A DNA stretch of 12,834 nucleotides from Desulfobacteraceae bacterium UBA5616 (GCA_002423615.1 DIKO01000109.1:1-12834), one strand, 5' to 3'. Positions 1 through 6,629 are shown, counted from the first letter of the stretch. Made by a program: numbers and translations. Notes: generated by a model not told the origin, from the sequence alone.

Positions 1-6
1 CTAAAC

Positions 7-18
7 GTACAATTGTAC
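7..18. promoter_or_regulatory. Perfect 12-bp palindrome, candidate antitoxin operator
   Basis: GTACAATTGTAC is a perfect palindrome ending two bases before the ATG of the PIN toxin. YefM/Phd-type antitoxins are known to bind palindromes built around TGTACA-like cores. The two half-sites here (GTACAA/TTGTAC) resemble that core, and the downstream gene pair carries a Phd-type antitoxin. Its use as an autoregulatory operator is inferred. The promoter itself would lie outside the window. Confidence 0.4.
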
Positions 19-20
19 TT

Positions 21-410
21 ATGAAAATCATCGCTGACACAAATACATTCTTAGCCGTTGCCTTAAACGAGCCCGAAAAGGCGAAAATCATTCAAATTAC
101 AGAAGGCCATGATTTAATTGCGCCAGATGTTTTGCCGTTTGAGATCGGAAATGCATTAACGGCAATGACAAAAAAAGACATCCTGCAACAAGACGATGTT
201 CTGTCCGTTTGGGAAATAGTTCAACAGATACCGGTTGATTTGAGACCAACGGACATAAAATCCGCATTAAAAATAGCGACCCAATATAATATTTATGCAT
301 ATGATGCATATTTTTTGCAATGTGCTGAAAATTTACGAAGCCCCCTGCTCACGCTTGATCTTGGAATGAAAAGGGTTGCTCGTAAAATAGGAATTACGAT
401 TTTGGAGTGA
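21..410 (+). CDS. PIN-domain toxin (VapC-like ribonuclease)
   Basis: A 129-residue single-domain PIN protein, the usual size for a VapC-type toxin. The family cleaves RNA with Mg2+ held by clustered acidic residues. Here these are D6 (in IADTN), E41 (in PFEIGN), D95 (in YAYDAYF) and D113 (in LTLDLGM), so the active site looks complete. The ATG has no evident Shine-Dalgarno sequence. A palindrome occupies that position, and a frame open from the window edge ends in an ATGA overlap with the start, so coupling to an upstream gene is possible. The Phd-type antitoxin gene begins 6 bases after the stop, making the order toxin-first, the reverse of the classical arrangement. The DNA is more AT-rich than the metabolic genes to the right, consistent with horizontal acquisition. 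The RNA target cannot be read from sequence. Confidence 0.87.
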   Translation: MKIIADTNTFLAVALNEPEKAKIIQITEGHDLIAPDVLPFEIGNALTAMTKKDILQQDDVLSVWEIVQQIPVDLRPTDIKSALKIATQYNIYAYDAYFLQCAENLRSPLLTLDLGMKRVARKIGITILE

Positions 411-416
411 AATCAT

Positions 417-656
417 ATGAAAGTGTATACATATTCTGAAGCAAGACAGCGCCTGGCCGAGGTTCTCAATACGGCAAGGACTGAAGAAGTCGTTATCAAA
501 AGAAGAGGCGGCGAAACTTTTTCAATTATTTTCAGAAAAAGCAAAAAATCTCCATTTGATATTCCGGGGATTCAAACCAGAGCGACAACAAAGGATATCC
601 TTAAGGCGGTCAGAGAATCCAGAGAAGGTTTTACCGAACAAAACGCAGAAGATTGA
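417..656 (+). CDS. Phd/YefM-type antitoxin
   Basis: A 79-residue protein with the N-terminal Phd/YefM fold: it starts MKVYTYSEARQRLAEVL and continues through a basic strand region (VVIKRRGGETFSII). Family members bind operator DNA through this N-terminal part and neutralise the toxin with a flexible C-terminal tail, here about residues 45-79 (SPFDIPG...KDILKAVRESREGF). GGAG at 404-407 lies nine bases before the ATG and inside the end of the toxin gene, so the antitoxin has its own ribosome-binding site, unlike the toxin. That difference would favour antitoxin excess. It probably autoregulates through the palindrome at 7-18 (inferred). It converges with the glycosyltransferase gene, and no clear terminator hairpin was seen in between. 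Confidence 0.87.
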   Translation: MKVYTYSEARQRLAEVLNTARTEEVVIKRRGGETFSIIFRKSKKSPFDIPGIQTRATTKDILKAVRESREGFTEQNAED

Positions 657-746
657 CGGACAGGGACAAGAGGGTTTTCATATATCAACATCAGGGCTCT
701 TCGAATTGTCTCTTGCCGTTTTCACCATGGTTTCCAAGTCCGCGGT

Positions 747-2135
747 CTATCTACCCGTTCCAAAACCTTTTTTGAGCGCTTTAAACACATACACGTTCTT
801 CTCCCCATAGATTAAATCATATCCATTTTTCCGATAATCATAGGACCGGCACCAGTCCGGCAGATGGGGTGACCAGAAGTCTATGGATACATACTGGATT
901 TGTTCCTTCTCAAGAAACTCCTTGAATCCCTCGGGGGAGATATTCTTCCAGATGTCATGAACTTCAAATTCCGGCGCATGATATTTTATCTGCCTCGGAG
1001 ATGCCGTGGCCACGGAATGGGGGCCGGGCTGTTTCACCAGAAAGGCACAGGCCTTATCAAACCCCGTAAACATGTTTCGCGTCTGTTCCAGCATCCCCAG
1101 ACTCCTCACGGTATGCTGAAACAGGACGCTTGCGATGGCCACGATAAAAAACAGTTTCGCCCATTTCGTGTAAACCGGCCATTTTGATGCGACAATTTGA
1201 ACGCTGCGGTAACAGGCGTATGCCGCAAGAAGGTAAATTCCAGGATACAGCGGAAGTGTGTACCGGGACACGCGAAAGATGATCCACGGAAAAAAAATCC
1301 GGCATATGCCGTAAATGCAGATCCAGTGAAACAGGGCCGAGAATTTTCTCTCCCGGATGGTCAGGAACATCCCGAGAACGGCAAAAGCGAAGATGAAGTA
1401 CCCGATAAAAAATTCGGTTTCCTTGACCATGTGGAGGGTATTGGGGAGGTGTACGAAGCTGTAAAAATACCCCAGCCAGCCGTTGGGTTTGGGAAAAAAA
1501 TGACTGGTCAACCCAAAGGCGAAAAGCGCCGCCAGGCCGCCCAGGTAAAGGCTCGTCCAGGTCCTGGGCTTCATCCTCATGAACAAAGGCAGAAAAAAGA
1601 CCAGAATTGCCGAGTATTTGGTCAGGGCCGCGCACAGGGCAAAGAAATAAAACGCCTTATTTTTTTCATATACCAGCATGCAAACAGCCAGATAGATGAA
1701 GAACGTCACCGGCACGTCGTTTAATATCCGAACGCCCGTCCAGTTACTTAACGGGCAGACGGCCATAAACAAGGCGGCGACAATCCCTGCAAGGGGGTGG
1801 TAGATTTTTTTCCCGATAAAATAGACGGTGAGAACCGTCCCCATCCCCATGAGAATAACGACAATCCTTGCCGCCTGGTCGAATTCAATCCCCCTGACCC
1901 ATTCCACCAGGCTCAACAGGTACATCAAAAGAGGAGGGCTGTGGTAAAAGAAATTCCCTGAATTATCCGTCAGGTTGGTCAGGTCGGCGGATAAATTCCG
2001 GGCGATATAAAGATAAAGGGCTTCATCCGGCCAGAGGCTCCCCTGAAACAGGAATTTGAATTTTATGGCGGCTCCGATCAAAAGGATCGAAAGGATTACC
2101 GGGACGGTGATTTTGTCGTAAAATTTAGAGGTCAT
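747..2135 (-). CDS. GT39-type membrane glycosyltransferase (ArnT/PMT-like)
   Basis: A 462-residue integral membrane protein with about ten to twelve hydrophobic segments, beginning at residues 10-28. The motif WPDEALYLYIARNL follows the first segment. The acidic pair D37/E38 is the position conserved in the first periplasmic loop of GT39/ArnT/PMT enzymes, which move sugars from polyprenyl-phosphate carriers to lipid, protein or glycan acceptors. A second family-like site, RILNDVPVTFF, follows. The last ~90 residues (from about FDKACAFLVKQ) form a soluble C-terminal domain. The start is supported by GAGG ten bases upstream. The gene is alone on its strand, 123 bases downstream of the ATPase gene. 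GalE nearby suggests surface-sugar metabolism, but the acceptor and sugar are unknown. Family assignment is firm; the specific reaction is not. Confidence 0.82.
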   Translation of the reverse strand: MTSKFYDKITVPVILSILLIGAAIKFKFLFQGSLWPDEALYLYIARNLSADLTNLTDNSGNFFYHSPPLLMYLLSLVEWVRGIEFDQAARIVVILMGMGTVLTVYFIGKKIYHPLAGIVAALFMAVCPLSNWTGVRILNDVPVTFFIYLAVCMLVYEKNKAFYFFALCAALTKYSAILVFFLPLFMRMKPRTWTSLYLGGLAALFAFGLTSHFFPKPNGWLGYFYSFVHLPNTLHMVKETEFFIGYFIFAFAVLGMFLTIRERKFSALFHWICIYGICRIFFPWIIFRVSRYTLPLYPGIYLLAAYACYRSVQIVASKWPVYTKWAKLFFIVAIASVLFQHTVRSLGMLEQTRNMFTGFDKACAFLVKQPGPHSVATASPRQIKYHAPEFEVHDIWKNISPEGFKEFLEKEQIQYVSIDFWSPHLPDWCRSYDYRKNGYDLIYGEKNVYVFKALKKGFGTGR

Positions 2136-2258
2136 GCTTTTCTAACCTCATCCTCTCCAATATTAAAAATCAGGATCTCTTTGATTAACTCTTTGCTCGT
2201 TCCCGGCTCCCCCCAACACGAGGGCTGCCGTTCATTTAATCCACTGCACTCTGATTGA

Positions 2259-3542
2259 TCAAAATGATTCTTTCCTCAACAGAAACTGCCATGCCGGTTC
2301 GGCGGTTGGAATTTCCTTTTCGATTCCGGGACTATATTCATGAAAAAGCAAGCGGCCACGGGCTTTCGGCCAACGGGCGTGCCCCAGGGCCATTGCGTCT
2401 GATTCCCTGCGCCTTGTTTCAGCATCGGCAAGACTCCAGCAGGTATTGATAAAGAACGTACCATCGCCGTCGCAGAGATCGATTTCTCGATTATCAATGT
2501 AATAATAAAGGTCTTTGCGTTTGCGCCTCATTTCCAGAAAAACCGACGTCTCAAGTTTATGACCGACATCACGGCCGGGATTTGCTTTAAATGCCGCAAC
2601 CAGTCCGGGATCGATCACATGGAGTTTTCTGGGATTATGAGCCTGTTTACGCAGGGATTGCTCCTGTTTGGGCAGGAAAAATACGAGAAAGGCGTCCTCC
2701 AGGTAACTGAGGTATTCAAACACGGTATTTTTGGAAACGCTGAAACCCATTGATCCGAAGTCCCGATACAACTTGCTGATGTTGATCAGACCGGCAGTGT
2801 TTCGGAAACAATACCGCAGCAATTCCCGCATCAGCCTCTCGTTTCTCACGCCGTATCGTTCAACCACATCCCGGTAGAACATCAGCGAGGCATATTCTTC
2901 GAGAATCAGGGGGCGCAGGGTCTCATGGGCCAGCACAATCTCCGGAAAACCGCCCCAGGCAAGGTATGTTTCCAGTTCACTTCGAATAAGACTTTCGTTT
3001 TCAGCGCTGTGAGGGACGACCTCAATTTCCCGAAACTCCAAAACTTCGCGAAAGCTTAATGGAAAAATTTCAAGGGTGATACTTCGTCCCCGCATCGAGG
3101 TGGAAAGATCACGGGTCAGGAGCCTGGAGGAAGAACCGGTGATATACACCTCGATATCTTCGGTATCGTGGATGCGGCGCACCCATCTTTCCCATCCTTC
3201 AACGTTTTGAACTTCATCCAGAAACATGTAAGTCCGCTGGTGCAAGGTCTCGGGATAAACCTCATGCAGACACCTCAGAACCAGGTCCAGTTCTTCGGCT
3301 TTTATGGGATGAAGCCGGTCATCCTCGAAATTTAAATAGACAATGCAACGCCGATCCACACCTTGTTCCACGAGTCTTTGAATCGCGGCAAAAAAAATAA
3401 AGGTCTTTCCGGATCGCCGAACTCCCGCGAGCCCGACCACCTTCCCTGTTCCCATGGGAAGGGAAAAATCCCGTGGACGGCATTCAGGCAGTTTCCGGTC
3501 AACAAATTGACGGATGACGTATTTGAGACTATCACTATTCAT
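2259..3542 (-). CDS. AAA ATPase with DUF4143-type C-terminal domain
   Basis: A 427-residue protein of the AAA_14/DUF4143 family. Walker A is GVRRSGKT at residues 40-47. Walker B is YMFLDEVQ with D109/E110, and a sensor-like TGSSSRLL lies at 135-142. The C-terminal half (about 210-427) matches the DUF4143 pattern: a helical region with SVSKNTVFEYLSYLEDAF, then a nuclease-like core with DNREIDL and the conserved CWSLADAETRRRE stretch. It ends at the usual family position (PAWQFLL). The cellular role is unknown; the family is common, often patchily distributed, and found near mobile or toxin-antitoxin loci. No Shine-Dalgarno sequence precedes the start. The gene looks intact and monocistronic. 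Confidence 0.85.
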   Translation of the reverse strand: MNSDSLKYVIRQFVDRKLPECRPRDFSLPMGTGKVVGLAGVRRSGKTFIFFAAIQRLVEQGVDRRCIVYLNFEDDRLHPIKAEELDLVLRCLHEVYPETLHQRTYMFLDEVQNVEGWERWVRRIHDTEDIEVYITGSSSRLLTRDLSTSMRGRSITLEIFPLSFREVLEFREIEVVPHSAENESLIRSELETYLAWGGFPEIVLAHETLRPLILEEYASLMFYRDVVERYGVRNERLMRELLRYCFRNTAGLINISKLYRDFGSMGFSVSKNTVFEYLSYLEDAFLVFFLPKQEQSLRKQAHNPRKLHVIDPGLVAAFKANPGRDVGHKLETSVFLEMRRKRKDLYYYIDNREIDLCDGDGTFFINTCWSLADAETRRRESDAMALGHARWPKARGRLLFHEYSPGIEKEIPTAEPAWQFLLRKESF

Positions 3543-3558
3543 GAGGACGTATTTAACT

Positions 3559-3587
3559 TATATCATCCCTTATTACAAGGATAACAA
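3559..3587 (-). promoter_or_regulatory. Weak candidate promoter for the AAA ATPase gene
   Basis: Read on the minus strand, TTGTTA (3582-3587) and GATATA (3559-3564) are separated by 17 bases and lie just upstream of the ATPase start. Each box matches the sigma-70 consensus only partly, and the implied leader is short. The call rests on spacing and position alone. Confidence 0.28.
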
Positions 3588-3690
3588 TTATAGCCCCTGA
3601 ATTTAATTATTTTCTCTTGTTTTCATTTCCCGCGATTCTGATTTCTTAACTTTTACGCACTCATGCGCACAATTAAAATGGACATGGCCG

Positions 3691-4674
3691 CTATGGGGTA
3701 TTGGAATTTTTAACGGCCCACTTCCACGCCGTTTCGATAATGGTCTCCAACCGGTCGTACCGGGGCTTCCATTTTAGAATTTTCGCGGCTTTTTCCGAGC
3801 TGCCGATCAACACCGGGGGATCGCCGGGTCTTCGATCTGCTTCCATCACCGGGATCTTTTTTCCCGTCACTTTTTCGGCGGTCTGAATGACGCTTCGGAC
3901 GGAATATCCGTTTCCGTTTCCCAGGTTGAAAAAGCCGCTGTTTCTGCTTTTCAGCACGTATTCCAAGGCCAGGACATGGGCGTCTGCCAGATCCGTCACA
4001 TGGATGTAATCCCGGATGCAGGTGCCGTCCGGGGTATCGTAATCCGTTCCGAAGATCCGGATGTTTTCCGATTTTTCCAATGCCGCATCGAGCACCAGGG
4101 GAATCAAATGGGTCTCGGGATGGTGGTCTTCACCGATCCGGCCTCCGGGATCGGCGCCGGCCGCGTTGAAATAGCGAAGAGCGACAAACTTAAGGCCGTG
4201 GGCCGCATCAAAGTCTTTCAGCATCTGCTCGATCATCAGCTTGGTGGAACCATAGGGGTTGATGGGGAACTGGGGATGATTTTCCGTCAAGGGAATTTGT
4301 TCCGGAAGGCCGTAGGTGGCGCAGGTACTGGAGAAGATGAAATTTTGGATGCCGTGATCCCGCACGGCCTCCAGCAGGGTCAGGGTGCCGGCCACGTTGT
4401 TGCGGTAATACCTGCCGGGATTTTCCACGGATTCCCCCACAAAGGCATAGGCGGCAAAATGCATGACCGCCTCGGGCCGGTATTTCCGGATGACCTGGTC
4501 CAGCCGATCCCGGTCCCTGATATCGCCGGTTTCCAGGGGTCCCCATTTCACCGCCCATTCATGGCCGTATTCCAGGCTGTCATAGGCAATAGGCGTGTAT
4601 CCGGCTGTTTCAATGGCCTTGCAGGCGTGGGAACCGATATATCCGGCGCCGCCGGTGATCAGAATGTGGGTCAT
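3691..4674 (-). CDS. galE: UDP-glucose 4-epimerase
   Basis: A 327-residue extended short-chain dehydrogenase/reductase that interconverts UDP-glucose and UDP-galactose in the cytoplasm, supplying galactose for surface glycans. Residues 8-14 (GGAGYIG) form the NAD-binding glycine motif. The segment SSTCATYG around 115-122 carries the catalytic Ser/Thr, and Y141-G-S-T-K145 is the YxxxK catalytic pair. HFAAYAFVGESV and RYFNAAGADPGG are GalE signatures, and the length is normal. The ATG at 4674 has no recognisable Shine-Dalgarno sequence: about ten bases upstream the DNA becomes a heptanucleotide repeat array. The lone minus-strand gene is probably expressed on its own. The assignment is strong; activity on UDP-GlcNAc as well cannot be excluded. 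Confidence 0.95.
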   Translation of the reverse strand: MTHILITGGAGYIGSHACKAIETAGYTPIAYDSLEYGHEWAVKWGPLETGDIRDRDRLDQVIRKYRPEAVMHFAAYAFVGESVENPGRYYRNNVAGTLTLLEAVRDHGIQNFIFSSTCATYGLPEQIPLTENHPQFPINPYGSTKLMIEQMLKDFDAAHGLKFVALRYFNAAGADPGGRIGEDHHPETHLIPLVLDAALEKSENIRIFGTDYDTPDGTCIRDYIHVTDLADAHVLALEYVLKSRNSGFFNLGNGNGYSVRSVIQTAEKVTGKKIPVMEADRRPGDPPVLIGSSEKAAKILKWKPRYDRLETIIETAWKWAVKNSNTP

Positions 4675-4687
4675 ATTTATAAAGGCA

Positions 4688-4736
4688 ATAGGCTATAGGC
4701 TATAGGCTATAGGCTATGGGCTATGGGCTTTAGGTT
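4688..4736. repeat. Heptanucleotide tandem array (ATAGGCT family)
   Basis: Seven consecutive 7-base units: four ATAGGCT, two ATGGGCT and one TTAGGTT. Degenerate copies lie on both sides (GGCAATA before, ACAGG after). The array sits directly upstream of galE, where its ribosome-binding site and promoter would be expected. A degenerate array of the same heptad family and orientation lies at 5439-5473. Confidence 0.9.
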
Positions 4737-4778
4737 ACAGGTGGATTCCAAGGGGGGCGTTCCTTTTCTTTTGGGCAT

Positions 4779-4952
4779 TTAACCCCTGTTCTCTAAAAAA
4801 TCGGCAAAAGCCGTAAGTTCGGCACTGACTTTGATAAATATTTTCGGAGCATTACCTACAATCTTGTGCATTTTGGCAGGGTCAAAGTTAAACGCGTATA
4901 CATTACGGACTACATGCCTGAAACCCCTGTCCGAATACGCACGGATATTTGT
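4779..4952 (-). pseudogene. C-terminal remnant of HepT-like HEPN ribonuclease toxin
   Basis: Immediately downstream of the nucleotidyltransferase gene a minus-strand frame encodes 55 recognisable residues ending at TAA, with no start codon. It contains GFRHVVRNVYAFNFDP and ends ELTAFADFLENRG. These match the C-terminal third of the HepT-like HEPN proteins normally encoded beside this type of nucleotidyltransferase. RHVVRNVY occupies the place of the HEPN R-x4-6-H-x-Y signature, with Asn where His is often found. A full partner is about 150 residues, so roughly the first 95-100 are missing. An in-frame TAG precedes the fragment at 4953-4955. The few codons after the antitoxin stop in another frame (IQILDKY) may be a frameshifted extra piece. 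Recognition comes from family memory, not a search. Confidence 0.72.
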
Positions 4953-4965
4953 CTAATATTTGAAT

Positions 4966-5355
4966 TCATATCTCATGCCCGGCCTGCTCGATAACCTTCT
5001 TCAATCCAGGCCGACAATCATCCATATCAACAAGATCAATTCTGAAAATTGAGGATATTCCGGTAATCTGGGCAACCGCGGAATAAAACAATTCCACAGG
5101 AACACCTGAAACGGCAAGATCAATATCAGACCAGCAGTTGTATCCGATATCGTTTGCAAGGGAACCAAAGACAAATACCTTCTTGGCGCCAAAATCTTTT
5201 CTAAGCAAATGGGCCGCCTGCCGTGCAATTTGCCATGCTTCACGCTTTCGCAACTCAATCGCGGCATGCTTTTCTTTTAGATTGCGTTCAAATCCAAGTG
5301 AAGGATCATACTTTTTCCATTCGTCACGTGATAACCCTAATGCCGTTTTAACCAT
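4966..5355 (-). CDS. MNT-type nucleotidyltransferase, antitoxin of a HEPN pair
   Basis: A 129-residue protein with an N-terminal helical region (about 1-55, including KEKHAAIELRKREAWQIARQ) and a minimal nucleotidyltransferase core. The core has G64-S65 in VFGSLAND, the metal-binding pair D77/D79 in SDIDLAV and a third acidic residue D107 in FRIDLVD, so the catalytic set is complete. MNT proteins paired with HEPN toxins act as antitoxins, in characterised cases by AMP-modifying the toxin. Purine-rich AAGGAAAA lies shortly upstream of the ATG. The partner toxin gene should follow directly, but only its C-terminal fragment is there. The gene has therefore apparently outlived its toxin, or serves another HEPN protein elsewhere. 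Confidence 0.85.
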   Translation of the reverse strand: MVKTALGLSRDEWKKYDPSLGFERNLKEKHAAIELRKREAWQIARQAAHLLRKDFGAKKVFVFGSLANDIGYNCWSDIDLAVSGVPVELFYSAVAQITGISSIFRIDLVDMDDCRPGLKKVIEQAGHEI

Positions 5356-5438
5356 CCCGGTTTTCCTTTGCTGTTTGAATTTTATTTAGATGGATTCTCA
5401 ACTGAGATCAAGCTTTTCAAGCTTCATCCCCTCCAGCG

Positions 5439-5473
5439 ATAGGTTAAGGGCGATGGGTCATAGGTTATGGGGA
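5439..5473. repeat. Degenerate heptad repeats related to the galE-proximal array
   Basis: ATAGGTT, AAGGGCG, ATGGGTC, ATAGGTT and ATGGGGA follow one another in strict 7-base phase, giving ATAGGTTA twice 21 bases apart. The units fit the same family (ATRGGYT) as the array at 4688-4736 and run in the same orientation. The 210 bases between the nucleotidyltransferase gene and the regulator (5356-5565) contain this array and no gene I can support. Confidence 0.55.
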
Positions 5474-5565
5474 TGGGGTGGTTCAAGTGGGGTAGAGACA
5501 GCTCCGCCCTTTGGGTTACATCCCGGTTATTTGATAACTTATTGCTAATACGTCTTTTTACAGCT

Positions 5566-6141
5566 TTAGCGGTCCGTTTCGGACCGCTTTTCGCCCTGGG
5601 TCCGGGCGTCCCAGATGAGAAAGCTGGGGCGTTTTTCAAGTTCCGGCAGAAAGGCTTTGAACTCTTCCCCGGTCATCACCAGGGTCCGGATCTTCCTCTT
5701 GATATAGCGTTCAGTTTTTCTGCTCAAATCATTCAACTGATGGTGATCGATCTCCCCCACCAGCAGGAGGTCGATGATGCCGGTGTCCTTTCCATCGGCG
5801 TAATCGTCCATGAGGTAGGCCGCCTCCAGGTCCCCGAGGCGTCCGATAATCCCCTCGATGACCCGGTCCAGGCCCATGACCTTCCCCACCATGGATTTGA
5901 GTTCCGGAAACAGCTGGTGATCCCGGTTGGCGGTATAATACACCTGGCGGCCGTTTTTTTTTGCGGTCAGCAGCTTGGTCCGGGTGAGCTGGTTCAGCTC
6001 TTCCCTGACGGAATTGGTGGAAACATTGAATTCTTTGGATAGTTCCCGAAGATAGGATTTGGCTTCGGGATTGAAGAAAAACCTCACCAGAAGTTTTATC
6101 CGGGTTTTGGATGAAATCAGTCCGGTGAGAAGGTCCTGCAT
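5566..6141 (-). CDS. Winged-helix regulator fused to degenerate nucleotidyltransferase domain
   Basis: A 191-residue two-domain protein. Residues 10-72 form an ArsR-like winged helix: helix SYLRELSKEF, recognition helix STNSVREELNQL, wing KKNGRQVYYTAN. Residues 105-178 resemble the nucleotidyltransferase fold, but the usual GS pair is replaced by DD in YLMDDYADG, and only one acidic residue of the usual pair (D124 in GIIDLLLVG) remains. The domain is therefore probably a non-catalytic sensor or dimerisation module. GGAG seven bases before the ATG supports the start. The gene lies 53 bases downstream of vapC on the same strand, with its own candidate promoter and an inverted repeat over the -10, which points to autorepression (inferred). 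The extreme C-terminus (RSETDR) is encoded within a perfect hairpin. Regulatory targets are unknown. Confidence 0.78.
   Translation of the reverse strand: MQDLLTGLISSKTRIKLLVRFFFNPEAKSYLRELSKEFNVSTNSVREELNQLTRTKLLTAKKNGRQVYYTANRDHQLFPELKSMVGKVMGLDRVIEGIIGRLGDLEAAYLMDDYADGKDTGIIDLLLVGEIDHHQLNDLSRKTERYIKRKIRTLVMTGEEFKAFLPELEKRPSFLIWDARTQGEKRSETDR
5568..5588. other. Perfect 9-bp hairpin spanning the regulator stop codon
   Basis: AGCGGTCCG and CGGACCGCT form a perfect 9-bp GC-rich stem with a TTT loop. On the plus strand the 3' arm runs into TTTT (5588-5591), as in a short intrinsic terminator. On the minus strand, where the regulator is transcribed, no T tract follows. It overlaps the last codons and stop of the regulator. 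It may block plus-strand read-through or stabilise the regulator mRNA 3' end. Confidence 0.5.
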
Positions 6142-6156
6142 GGATGGCTCCGTTTC

Positions 6157-6173
6157 GAGTAGTTTTGCTACTC
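6157..6173. promoter_or_regulatory. Inverted repeat, candidate operator of the winged-helix regulator
   Basis: GAGTAG-TTTTG-CTACTC is a perfect 6-5-6 inverted repeat located 16 bases upstream of the regulator ATG. It overlaps the predicted -10 box (CTCATA on the plus strand, 6171-6176). The spacing suits a dimeric winged-helix protein. Autorepression is the simplest reading. Confidence 0.5.
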
Positions 6174-6198
6174 ATAACATTTCTGGCCGGAGTGTCAA
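6171..6198 (-). promoter_or_regulatory. Candidate sigma-70 promoter of the regulator gene
   Basis: On the minus strand, TTGACA (6193-6198, perfect -35, overlapping the vapC stop codon) and TATGAG (6171-6176) are separated by 16 bases. The -10 is weak (4 of 6) and is covered by the inverted repeat at 6157-6173, as expected for a repressible promoter. Confidence 0.45.
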
Positions 6199-6629
6199 TA
6201 TATTTCTTTTACATGCCCATTTTCAATGGGATTTTCCAGCATTACACCTCTGATCATCTGCCCGGAATTCAAATCTTCGGTCCAGATTTTTTCGCAATTT
6301 GCCGATATCGCAGCGGAAACGATCAGGGCATCCCAGAACGACAAAGCATTCAGGATGCTGATGTCGATGGCGGATTGAATGATCTCCGGGGTAATGATGA
6401 CCAACTCGAAATGAATAAAGGACTGTAAAATATTCTTCACGATCAGCGGATCGGCGCCGAGCTTTTTTGTGCATGCTACATAAAACTCCTGCAGCACCTG
6501 AGTGGATATCACCCCCTTGTCCCGCCGGGTAAGCGCCGTCAGACCCGATCGACATTTTTCACGCTTTTCAGGATCATGCCGGTCCATGCTGTAGACCAGG
6601 ATATTGGTATCGATGAATATTTTACTCAT
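6195..6629 (-). CDS. vapC: VapC-type PIN toxin
   Basis: A 144-residue PIN ribonuclease. The acidic active-site set appears complete: D7 (FIDTNIL), E48 (VLQEFY), D100 (SFWDALI) and D119 (TEDL). A longer frame reaches upstream to 6680, but the start at 6629 is preferred. It places MSKIFIDTN at the N-terminus as in other VapC proteins and gives an 8-base overlap with the antitoxin stop, a classical translational coupling. VapC toxins typically cut tRNA or rRNA at specific sites; the target here is unknown. It lies downstream of its RHH antitoxin, in the normal order. Confidence 0.9.
   Translation of the reverse strand: MSKIFIDTNILVYSMDRHDPEKREKCRSGLTALTRRDKGVISTQVLQEFYVACTKKLGADPLIVKNILQSFIHFELVIITPEIIQSAIDISILNALSFWDALIVSAAISANCEKIWTEDLNSGQMIRGVMLENPIENGHVKEIY

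Noticed and set aside
1..24. Frame open from the window edge ending LNVQLYL and overlapping the PIN start by ATGA
   Set aside because: Only seven codons are visible, they coincide with the palindrome, and the upstream sequence is absent, so an upstream gene cannot be claimed.
2132..2258. Open minus-strand frame between the ATPase and glycosyltransferase genes, ending in an ATGA overlap with the glycosyltransferase start (product ends ILIFNIGEDEVRKA)
   Set aside because: The ATGA overlap is suggestive, but there is no start codon in frame and no family I recognise. It may be a remnant, with too little support to call a gene.
3976..4698. 240-residue plus-strand frame antisense to galE
   Set aside because: It mirrors a gene with unambiguous GalE motifs and shows no domain of its own.
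5526..5538. Short inverted repeat GTTAT-TTG-ATAAC
   Set aside because: A 5-bp AT-rich stem in an intergenic region is expected by chance and has no promoter or gene start nearby.
5467..6042. 191-residue plus-strand frame antisense to the regulator
   Set aside because: The minus-strand frame has a winged helix, a ribosome-binding site and a promoter; the plus-strand product has no recognisable features.
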